Assembly (NCBI GenBank): GCA_013205335.1
Contig: JABMNB010000357.1
Location: 1 to 6,253 of the forward strand
Direction: 5' to 3'
Source of the DNA: Rhodospirillales bacterium
GTDB lineage: Bacteria > Pseudomonadota > Alphaproteobacteria > Reyranellales > Reyranellaceae
DNA length: 6,253 nt
Shown here piece by piece: positions 1 through 5,461 of the stretch (position 1 is its first letter; each line of letters begins with the position of its first letter). The notes below the pieces were generated by a model that made no database searches, was not told the origin of the DNA, and worked only from the letters and a program-made list of their open reading frames with translations. The position numbers and the translations under genes were made by a program.

Positions 1-308
1 CCGCGATCCGGGTCGAACCGCTTCACCGCCTGCATCATGCCGACGTTGCCCTCGGAAATGAGCTCGGCGACCGGCAGGCCGTAACCGCGATAGCCCATGG
101 CGATCTTGGCGACGAGGCGAAGATGGCTGGTCACCAGGCGATGGGCGGCTTTCGAGTCGCCGTGCTCTCGCCAGGCCTTGGCCAGCATGAATTCTTCCTG
201 CGGCTCCAGCAGGGGAAACTTCCGGATATCCGACAGATAACGGCTGAGATTGCCTTCCGGCGTCAAAGACGACGGCAGGGAAGGAAGGTTTGCAGTGGCT
301 ACACTCAT
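1..308 (-). CDS. rpoH: RNA polymerase sigma-32 factor RpoH (5' part, runs off left edge)
   Basis: This is the N-terminal 102 residues of the heat-shock sigma factor, which directs core RNA polymerase to chaperone and protease promoters in the cytoplasm. The translation starts MSVATANLPSLPSSLTPEGN. It then shows the RpoH pattern: LSRYLSDIRKFPLLEPQEE in region 1.2 (about residues 21-39), HRLVTSHLRLVAKIAMGYRG in region 2.1 (56-75) and LPVAELISEGNVGMMQAVKRFDP in region 2.2 (78-100), the core-binding segment. The start is fixed by a strong Shine-Dalgarno AGGGGGAG (minus strand, 321 to 314) five bases before the ATG. The remainder, with regions 2.3-4, lies outside the window. It follows rluD in the same direction, but has its own promoter and a CIRCE-like operator. 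The family call is secure. Alphaproteobacteria often have several RpoH paralogues, and which one this is cannot be told from here. Confidence 0.95.
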   Translation of the reverse strand, partial: MSVATANLPSLPSSLTPEGNLSRYLSDIRKFPLLEPQEEFMLAKAWREHGDSKAAHRLVTSHLRLVAKIAMGYRGYGLPVAELISEGNVGMMQAVKRFDPDR

Positions 309-351
309 GGCTACTCCCCCTTTCAACGCGGGAACACCGGTGAACGAGCAT

Positions 352-378
352 TTAGCACTCTCGTCCCCCGACTGCTAA
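352..378 (-). promoter_or_regulatory. CIRCE operator (predicted HrcA binding site) upstream of rpoH
   Basis: On the plus strand the sequence is TTAGCACTC, nine bases, then GACTGCTAA. The CIRCE consensus is TTAGCACTC-N9-GAGTGCTAA, so 17 of 18 arm positions match and the spacer is exactly nine. The one deviation is C for G at the third base of the right arm. It lies 44-70 bases before the rpoH ATG and just downstream of the proposed -10 element, where CIRCE normally sits (transcription start and early leader). HrcA is a repressor of chaperonin genes, classically groESL and dnaK. Control of rpoH is inferred from position. There is no hrcA gene in the window. Confidence 0.88.
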
Positions 379-397
379 AACCGACTCTAGAAGTCGG
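377..397 (-). terminator. Candidate intrinsic terminator after rluD, overlapping the rpoH promoter
   Basis: On the minus strand CCGACT (397-392), a five-base loop TCTAG, and AGTCGG (386-381) form a perfect 6-bp stem followed directly by TTTT (380-377). This is the shape of a short rho-independent terminator for the rluD transcript. The U-tract is short and the element overlaps the proposed rpoH -10 box, so part of the symmetry could be coincidental. A second AGTCGG copy lies a few bases further along (373-368) and could compete for the same CCGACT arm. Confidence 0.45.
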
Positions 398-413
398 AAA
401 GGTCCCCGGTCAA
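384..413 (-). promoter_or_regulatory. Probable sigma-70-type promoter of rpoH
   Basis: Reading the minus strand, TTGACC (413 to 408) is a good -35 element. It is followed after 18 bases by TAGAGT (389 to 384), a 4-of-6 match to TATAAT. Transcription would start near 377, at the edge of the CIRCE box, leaving a leader of roughly 68 bases before the rpoH ATG. The agreement between promoter and operator positions supports the call. I saw no clear sigma-32-type promoter (CTTGAA-like with CCCCAT-like) in the same gap. Confidence 0.5.
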
Positions 414-425
414 CCTAAATCCTAC

Positions 426-450
426 TAACCCCCTCAGGTACTAGGGGTTA
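426..450 (-). terminator. Hairpin spanning the rluD stop codon
   Basis: The plus-strand sequence from 426 pairs TAA plus CCCCT (bulged C at 429) with AGGGG plus TTA at 443-450. This gives an 8-bp stem with an 8-base loop. On the minus strand the stop codon of rluD forms the base of the 5' arm. No T-run follows on the rluD side (GTAGGATTT), so it is a poor intrinsic terminator alone. It may protect the mRNA 3' end or act with the second hairpin about 30 bases on. Confidence 0.3.
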
Positions 451-1419
451 CTTAACGTCGTTCAGCGACGCCACCAACTTCTTGAAGTCTTCGGGCAATT
501 CTGTGGCAAATCGCATGTCCTTCCGGGTGATCGGATGGCGGAAGGCCAGAACTGCCGCATGGAGCGCTTGTCTCTTGAAGCTGTTCAACGCCTCCGGTGC
601 CTTGCCGTTGCGGGATTTGCGGCCATAGACCGGGTCGCCCACCACGGGGCAGCCGATATGGGCCAAATGGACACGCACCTGATGGGTGCGGCCCGTTCCC
701 AGCTTCGCCCCCACCAGGCTCGCAATAGGCGAAAGCGGCGGCCCGAAGCGCTTTTCCAGCCAGTACTCGGTGAGCGCCGCACGTCCCCCGCTCTTGCGGA
801 CCGACATGCGCTTCCGGTCCACGGGGTGCCGACCCAGCGCCTCCTCGATCGTCCCGCGATCGGCCCGGGGCACCCCCCAGACCAGCGCCTTGTAGATCCG
901 CTCGAGGTCGTGGGCGGCGAATAGCTTGGAGAGAGCATGGTGGGTGCGGTCGTTCTTGGCCGCGACCATGACCCCCGACGTGTCCTTGTCGAGCCTGTGG
1001 ACGATTCCGGGCCGCCGGACGCCGCCGATGCCCGAGAGGCTGTCGCCGCAATGGGCCAAGAGCGCGTTCACCAGCGTCCGGTCGGGGTTTCCCGGCGCGG
1101 GATGGACCACCATCCCGGCAGGCTTGTTCAGCACCAGCAGGTCGGCGTCCTCGAACAGGATCTCGAGCGCCATGTCCTGCGCCTCCGGGATGGCGGGTTC
1201 GGGCTCCGGGACGTCGACGATGAAGACGTCTCCCGTTTTGACCTTACGGGACGGCTCTTCTATCGTCCGTCCCCCTGCCAGCGCTACGCGGCGGCCCTCG
1301 ATCAGCGCCTTGACGCGGCTTCGCGTCAGGGCGGGCAAGGCATCAGCCAGCGCGCGGTCCAGCCGTTCGCCGGCGGCGCTCTCGTCGAAGGTCACTGTGT
1401 GGCGACCGGCGTCGCTCAT
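448..1419 (-). CDS. rluD: 23S rRNA pseudouridine synthase, RluA/RluD family
   Basis: A 323-residue cytoplasmic enzyme that isomerises uridine to pseudouridine in RNA. In E. coli, RluD modifies 1911, 1915 and 1917 in helix 69 of 23S rRNA, and that target is inferred here. An S4 RNA-binding domain covers about residues 17-65 (ERLDRALADALPALTRSRVKALI). The catalytic domain shows NKPAGMVVHPAPG (98-110), the signature HRLDKDTSG (141-149) with catalytic Asp144, and GTGRTHQVRVHL (241-252). Length is normal for the family. The start chosen is MSDAGRHTVTF. The same frame is open for 84 more codons, but that stretch is antisense to the neighbouring gene and has no family similarity. The ribosome binding site is poor (AAGAAAACTCC before the ATG). 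It lies directly before rpoH, an arrangement I recall as common in alphaproteobacteria. Its start is only 9 bp from that of the divergent gene, so its promoter must lie inside that gene. Confidence 0.95.
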   Translation of the reverse strand: MSDAGRHTVTFDESAAGERLDRALADALPALTRSRVKALIEGRRVALAGGRTIEEPSRKVKTGDVFIVDVPEPEPAIPEAQDMALEILFEDADLLVLNKPAGMVVHPAPGNPDRTLVNALLAHCGDSLSGIGGVRRPGIVHRLDKDTSGVMVAAKNDRTHHALSKLFAAHDLERIYKALVWGVPRADRGTIEEALGRHPVDRKRMSVRKSGGRAALTEYWLEKRFGPPLSPIASLVGAKLGTGRTHQVRVHLAHIGCPVVGDPVYGRKSRNGKAPEALNSFKRQALHAAVLAFRHPITRKDMRFATELPEDFKKLVASLNDVK

Positions 1420-1428
1420 GGAGTTTTC

Positions 1429-1770
1429 TTGGCGTCCTCTACTCAGGCCTCTACACCGCTCTGGCTGAAGGTGCTGGTGATTGGAATGGGCCTGCTGATC
1501 GTGGTGGGCTTCATCGTTGCCGTGGCTGAAATCGCCCGCCGCATCTCTACGCCCAACGCTGCGCGTTCGCCAGCATCGGCCACCGCCGATGGGTTCACCG
1601 AGCGCATCGCCCTGCCGTCCGGCGCCCGCGTCGTCTCGATGAACGCTGTCGGCGATCGCCTGGTGGTGCATGTCGAGTCCCAGGGTGGGCCGTCCGCCGC
1701 CTATGTCGTCGATCCACGCAGCGGTGCGCTGCTGGGCAAGATCGAATTCCCGCCGGGAGCCGGCCGCTAG
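1429..1770 (+). CDS. Small single-pass membrane protein, DUF6476-like
   Basis: A 113-residue protein of unknown function. One hydrophobic helix occupies about residues 15-33 (VLVIGMGLLIVVGFIVAVA). It is followed by a polar linker rich in Ala, Ser and Thr, then a C-terminal half with a beta-rich look: RIALPSGARVVSMNAVGDRL and AAYVVDPRSGALLGKIEF. It resembles the DUF6476 proteins found beside rluD in alphaproteobacteria; that assignment is from memory of the pattern, not a search. Topology is uncertain because positive residues (Arg37, Arg38) follow the helix. No ATG fits. I chose TTG at 1429 because GGAG lies five bases upstream (1420-1423). A GTG at 1399 is possible but would overlap the rluD start. 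It is the first gene of a probable operon with the threonine aldolase, 43 bp downstream. Confidence 0.75.
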   Translation: MASSTQASTPLWLKVLVIGMGLLIVVGFIVAVAEIARRISTPNAARSPASATADGFTERIALPSGARVVSMNAVGDRLVVHVESQGGPSAAYVVDPRSGALLGKIEFPPGAGR

Positions 1771-1813
1771 GCCGCCGGACCTCCGCGGTCACACAGCTTC
1801 ACAAGGACAGCGA

Positions 1814-2860
1814 ATGAACTTCCGCAGCGACAATGAGGTGGGCGCGCATCCCGATATCCTCGAGGCGGTGACACGGGCTTTCTCCGGCGGCAGCACGACG
1901 CCGTCCTATGGTGCCGACGAGTGGACGCACCGGGTTGAGCGGCGCCTGCGTGAGATTTTCGAGAAGCCCGACCTCGTGGCCTACCCGGTGGCGACCGGCA
2001 CGGCCGCCAACTCGCTGGCACTCTCCTGCTGCACGCCCTCGTGGGGCTCGATCTACTGCCACGCCGAGGCGCATATCGTTGTCGACGAGGCCAATGCGCC
2101 CGAATTCTTCACGTCGGGCGCCAAGCTTTGCACCCTGCCCGGAGCGGCCGGGAAGATCGACCAGAAGAAGCTCGCCGAAACGCTGGCCCAGCCGGTCTAT
2201 GGCGTCGTGCATCATCCCCAGCCGGCAGCCGTCAGCATCACCCAGGCGACCGAATGCGGCACCGTCTACGGTCCCGACGAAGTGGCCTCGATCGCCACGA
2301 CGGCTCATCGCCACGGGCTGAAGCTGCACATGGACGGCGCGCGCTTCGCCAACGCCCTCTCGTTCGTCGGCTGTTCGGCGGCCGAGCTCTCCTGGGGCGC
2401 CGGCGTCGACGTGCTGAGCCTCGGCGCCACCAAGAACGGCGCGCTGGCGGCCGAAGCCGTCGTGTTCTTCGAGCCCGAGCTCGCCCGCGAGTTCGAGTTC
2501 CGCCGCAAGCGCAGCGGTCATCTTTTTTCCAAGATGCGGTTCCTGTCGGCGCAGCTCGAAGCCTATCTGACCGACGGCCTGTGGCTCACCAACGCAAATC
2601 ACGCCAACGCCATGGCACGCCGCCTCGTCGCCGGTCTGACGACTTTCAAGGGCACGCAGCTCCTCTATCCGGTCCATGCCAACGAGGTTTTCGTCATCCT
2701 GCCGGCGCACATGCATGATGCACTGCAGGCCGCTGGGGCGCAGTATCACCCTTGGTCGTCCGACCGGCCCGGCGAGCGCGCCTTCCGCCTCGTTACGGCC
2801 TTCGATACCGAGCAGGCGACCGTCGACCGCTTCCTGAGCATCGCCAAGAAAGCAGCGTGA
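1814..2860 (+). CDS. ltaE: Low-specificity L-threonine aldolase (PLP-dependent)
   Basis: A 348-residue cytoplasmic enzyme of the fold-type I PLP family that cleaves L-threonine (and L-allo-threonine) to glycine and acetaldehyde; related beta-hydroxy amino acids are also usual substrates. The protein opens with MNFRSDNEVGAHPDILEAV, the standard aldolase start. Other family marks are SYGADEWTHRVERRLREIF (31-49), ATGTAANSLAL (60-70), His83 in the position of the PLP-stacking histidine, HMDGARFANA (172-181) with Asp174 and Arg177 for cofactor contacts, and SLGATKNGA (202-210) with Lys207 as the Schiff-base lysine. Length is normal. The ATG is supported by AAGGA six bases upstream (1803-1807). The same frame is open further upstream, but that part is the overlapping membrane gene read out of frame. 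It ends 7 bp before the molybdoenzyme start, so the two are probably co-translated. Confidence 0.93.
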   Translation: MNFRSDNEVGAHPDILEAVTRAFSGGSTTPSYGADEWTHRVERRLREIFEKPDLVAYPVATGTAANSLALSCCTPSWGSIYCHAEAHIVVDEANAPEFFTSGAKLCTLPGAAGKIDQKKLAETLAQPVYGVVHHPQPAAVSITQATECGTVYGPDEVASIATTAHRHGLKLHMDGARFANALSFVGCSAAELSWGAGVDVLSLGATKNGALAAEAVVFFEPELAREFEFRRKRSGHLFSKMRFLSAQLEAYLTDGLWLTNANHANAMARRLVAGLTTFKGTQLLYPVHANEVFVILPAHMHDALQAAGAQYHPWSSDRPGERAFRLVTAFDTEQATVDRFLSIAKKAA

Positions 2861-2867
2861 GCGTTCC

Positions 2868-5165
2868 ATGACCCATCAGCGTACCCTGACCGCCGCTCAC
2901 TGGGGCGTCTACGAAGTCGAGTACGACGACAAGGGCCAGGCGGTGAAGCTCCATCCCTTCTCGAAGGATCCCGATCCCTCGCCGATCGGCCTGCATATGC
3001 TGTCCGACGAGGTGGCGCGGATGCGGGTGCGCCGACCGGCCTTTCGCAAGAGCTGGCTGGAGAAAGGTCCGGGCGCCGCTACCGACAAACGGGGACGGGA
3101 GCCGTTCATCGAAGTGCCGTGGGATGAGGCGCTCGATCGCGTCGCCGTCGAGCTGAAGCGCGTGAAAGACGTGCACTCGAACCGCGCGATCTTCGGCGGC
3201 TCCTACGGCTGGTCGAGCGCCGGCCGCTTCCATCACGCGCAGAGCCAGGTCCATCGCTTCCTGAACGCGCTCGGCGGCTACGTCCGCCACCAGGATTCCT
3301 ACAGCCTGGGGGCAGCGCGCGTGCTGATGCCGCACATCGTGGCCAGCATGGAAGACCTGATGGCCATGCACACCACGTGGGAGGTGCTGGCCGAGCATTG
3401 CAAGCTTTTCGTCACTTTCGGCGGCGCGCCGCACAAGAACGCGCAGATCGGTGCCGGCGGCGCGATGGTGCATCGCCTCAAGGACGGCCTTTACGGCATG
3501 CGCGCCAAGGGCGTGCGCTTCATCAACATCACGCCCACCGCCGAGGACCTCGACACCGGCGGCGATGTCGAATGGCTGGCGATCCGACCCAACACCGACG
3601 CCGCGATGATCCTGGCGCTCTGCCATGTCCTCTACACCGAGAAACTCTACGACCGCGAATTCCTCGATCGCTGCACCGTCGGCTTCGACAAGTTCGCCCC
3701 CTCGCTGGCCGACAAGACGCCGGAATGGGCCGAGAAGATCACGGGTGTCTCCGCCATACGCATCCGCGCGCTCGCGCGCGAGATGGCGGCGACCCGCACC
3801 ACGGTGAACATCAACTGGTCGCTGCAGCGCTCGCATCACGGCGAGCAGCCCTTCTGGGCGCTGGTCACGCTGGCCTGCATGCTGGGCCAGATCGGCCTGC
3901 CGGGCGGCGGGTTCGGCGCGAGCTACGGCCCGACCAACGGCATGGGCAGCAACGCTCCGTTGCAGTCAGGCCCGACCCTGTCGCAGGGCACCAACGCGGT
4001 CTCGGACTTCATCCCGGTCGCGCGGTTCACCGACATGCTGCTCAACCCGGGCGGCAAGGTCCCGTACAACGGCAGGGACATCACCTATCCCGACATCAAG
4101 CTGATCTACTGGGCGGGTGGCAATCCGTTCCATCACCATCAGGATCTCAACCGCCTCCGGATGGCATGGCAGAAGCCCGAGACCATCATCTTCAACGAGC
4201 AGTTCTGGACGCCAGCGGCAAAGATGGCCGACATCGTGCTGCCCGCGACCACGGGCCTCGAGCGCAACGATATCGGCTACGCGCGCCGCGAGCCCTTCCT
4301 GATCGCCATGAAGAAGGCGCGCGAGCCGATCGGCGAGGCGCGCGACGACTACTGGATCTTCTCGGAGATCACCCGCCGCCTCGGCACCGACGATGTCTAC
4401 ACCGAAGGCCGCGACGAGATGCAGTGGCTCGCCCACATGCACGAGGAAAGCCGCCAGAAGTCGGCCAGGATGGGCGTGGACTTGCCCTCGTTCGAGGAAT
4501 TCTGGGAAGCCGGAATCGCCAAGGTTCCGGGCGAGAACACCGAGCCGGTGATGCTCGCCAAGTTCCGCGCCGATCCGGCGGCGCATCCGCTCAAGACGCC
4601 GTCGGGCAGGATCGAGATTTTCTCCGAGAGGATCGCCTCGTTCGGCTACGACGACTGTCCCGGTCATGCGACCTGGATGGAGCCGATCGAATGGCTGGGC
4701 TCGAAGACCGCCGAGCGCTATCCGCTGCACATGCTGTCGGACCAGCCGACCGACAAGCTGCACAGCCAGCTCGACCACAGCCCGCATGCCAAGGCGACCA
4801 AGGTGAAGGGCCGCCAGCCGGTCACCATGCATCCGGCAGACGCCGCCGCGCGCGGCATCGCCGACGGCGACCTGCTGCGCGTCTTCAACGACCGCGGCGC
4901 CTGCCTCGCCTCAGCCCAGTTGACCGACCGAATCCGGCGCGGCGTGGTCCGGCTGTCGACCGGCGCCTGGTTCGACCCGGAGGATTCCGGCTCGAACACA
5001 CCGCTGGAGAAGCACGGCAATCCGAATGCGCTGACGCTCGACATCGGCGCCTCGAAACTCAGCCAGGGCTGCATCGCCCAGACCTGCCTGGTCGAGATCG
5101 AACGCTTCGACGGGGCGGCGCCTCCGGTGACTGCGCACCAGCTGCCCTTGTTCAGCAGACGCTGA
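2868..5165 (+). CDS. Molybdopterin oxidoreductase, biotin sulfoxide / TMAO / DMSO reductase family, cytoplasmic type
   Basis: A 765-residue bis-MGD molybdenum enzyme that reduces S- or N-oxides. Substrate is unproven; BisC-type reduction of biotin or methionine sulfoxide is the best guess. Near the N-terminus GGSYGWSSAGR (110-120) carries the Tyr-Gly-Trp pair (Tyr113, Trp115) known from DMSO reductase Tyr114/Trp116. SYSLGAARVLMPH (144-156) places Ser146 where DMSO reductase Ser147 binds molybdenum. Cofactor-binding stretches include NWSLQRSHHGEQPFWA (316-331), WAGGNPFHHHQDLNRL (415-430), ADIVLPATTGLERNDIG (454-470) and, in the C-terminal domain, LHSQLDH (631-637) and HGNPNALTLD (716-725). There is no N-terminal Cys cluster for Fe-S and no twin-arginine signal, and the length is near E. 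coli BisC, so it should be cytoplasmic and accept electrons from a soluble donor. The ribosome site is weak; the 7-bp gap after the aldolase suggests translational coupling. Confidence 0.92.
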   Translation: MTHQRTLTAAHWGVYEVEYDDKGQAVKLHPFSKDPDPSPIGLHMLSDEVARMRVRRPAFRKSWLEKGPGAATDKRGREPFIEVPWDEALDRVAVELKRVKDVHSNRAIFGGSYGWSSAGRFHHAQSQVHRFLNALGGYVRHQDSYSLGAARVLMPHIVASMEDLMAMHTTWEVLAEHCKLFVTFGGAPHKNAQIGAGGAMVHRLKDGLYGMRAKGVRFINITPTAEDLDTGGDVEWLAIRPNTDAAMILALCHVLYTEKLYDREFLDRCTVGFDKFAPSLADKTPEWAEKITGVSAIRIRALAREMAATRTTVNINWSLQRSHHGEQPFWALVTLACMLGQIGLPGGGFGASYGPTNGMGSNAPLQSGPTLSQGTNAVSDFIPVARFTDMLLNPGGKVPYNGRDITYPDIKLIYWAGGNPFHHHQDLNRLRMAWQKPETIIFNEQFWTPAAKMADIVLPATTGLERNDIGYARREPFLIAMKKAREPIGEARDDYWIFSEITRRLGTDDVYTEGRDEMQWLAHMHEESRQKSARMGVDLPSFEEFWEAGIAKVPGENTEPVMLAKFRADPAAHPLKTPSGRIEIFSERIASFGYDDCPGHATWMEPIEWLGSKTAERYPLHMLSDQPTDKLHSQLDHSPHAKATKVKGRQPVTMHPADAAARGIADGDLLRVFNDRGACLASAQLTDRIRRGVVRLSTGAWFDPEDSGSNTPLEKHGNPNALTLDIGASKLSQGCIAQTCLVEIERFDGAAPPVTAHQLPLFSRR

Positions 5166-5191
5166 AACGACTCATCAGGTCCCCTTCGCCA

Positions 5192-5220
5192 TTGACATCG
5201 CGAGCATTTTATATGCAAAT
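5192..5220 (+). promoter_or_regulatory. Probable hemP promoter
   Basis: A perfect -35 hexamer TTGACA (5192-5197) stands in an AT-rich patch within otherwise GC-rich DNA. With the usual 17-base spacing the -10 would be GCAAAT (5215-5220), a 3-of-6 match inside the Fur-like box. TATATG at 5210-5215 looks better as a -10 but is too close to TTGACA (12 bases). The -10 assignment is therefore uncertain. A promoter here is likely because the gene downstream has its own operator. Confidence 0.5.
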
Positions 5221-5236
5221 GCGAGTGACTTGCAAT
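5214..5236 (+). promoter_or_regulatory. Fur-family operator upstream of hemP
   Basis: TGCAAAT (5214-5220), seven bases, then ACTTGCA (5228-5234) form an inverted repeat with one mismatch between arms. The 19 bases at 5218-5236 match 15 of 19 positions of a typical proteobacterial Fur-box form (AATGCGAATGATTCGCATT). The site lies 19-41 bases before the hemP ATG and overlaps the proposed -10, where an iron-loaded repressor would block transcription. Which regulator binds (Fur, Mur-type Fur, or another) cannot be read from the sequence. Confidence 0.6.
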
Positions 5237-5254
5237 TAATCGAGCGAGGCGAAG

Positions 5255-5437
5255 ATGGACCCGATGATGCAGTTGCACTCCGCAGGTGAAGCTTCCCGCA
5301 CGAAGCCCGAACGCGACGCCGCGAGCATCGAGAGCAGCCAGCTCATGGCCGGCCGCCGCGAGCTTCTCATCCACCACGGCGCCAGCACCTACAGGCTGCG
5401 GGTGACCGCTTCCGAGAAGTTGATCCTCACGAAGTGA
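5255..5437 (+). CDS. hemP: Haemin uptake protein HemP
   Basis: A 60-residue protein of the HemP family, usually encoded with or near haem uptake genes and needed for, or regulating, haem acquisition in several proteobacteria; its biochemical role is not settled. The family signature fills the second half: SSQLMAGRRELLIHHG (27-42) and YRLRVTASEKLILTK (46-60), ending in the typical Lys-Leu-Ile-Leu-Thr-Lys terminus. The first 25 residues are a variable polar tail with no signal peptide or membrane helix. GAGG at 5246-5249, five bases before the ATG, supports this start; Met4 and Met5 are weaker alternatives. It appears monocistronic: the next gene is convergent, 24 bp away, and no haem receptor or ABC transporter gene is in the window. 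The Fur-like box upstream fits iron-repressed expression. Confidence 0.92.
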   Translation: MDPMMQLHSAGEASRTKPERDAASIESSQLMAGRRELLIHHGASTYRLRVTASEKLILTK

Positions 5438-5461
5438 ACCTTCCCGCCTCGCGGCGACGGA

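Noticed and set aside
123..428. Plus-strand 101-codon open frame across rpoH and its leader
   Set aside because: Antisense to rpoH and through its control region, with no recognisable protein features.
937..1428. Long N-terminal extension of the small membrane protein frame across rluD
   Set aside because: This part is antisense to the conserved catalytic domain of rluD and has no domain character; only the segment from 1429 looks like a real protein.
1420..1671. 84-codon N-terminal extension of rluD
   Set aside because: Low-complexity His/Gln/Arg-rich translation antisense to the membrane protein gene; RluD proteins begin close to the S4 domain, as at 1419.
1799..2869. 356-codon minus-strand open frame opposite the threonine aldolase
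   Set aside because: Exact antisense of a well-supported gene, with no recognisable domain; such mirror frames are common in high-GC genomes.
2793..3839. 348-codon minus-strand open frame opposite the molybdoenzyme
   Set aside because: Antisense shadow without motif support or a plausible start region; the same applies to the 288-codon frame at 3966-4832.
3377..5239. 620-codon open frame on the plus strand inside the molybdoenzyme gene
   Set aside because: It is rich in Arg, Ala, Gly, Pro and His with no family motifs, as expected from an alternative frame of GC-rich coding DNA. The overlapping frame carries clear molybdoenzyme motifs.
5445..5456. Possible bidirectional terminator between hemP and the AraC gene
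   Set aside because: Only a 4-bp stem (CGCC-TCGC-GGCG) and no T-tract on either strand; not enough to call.
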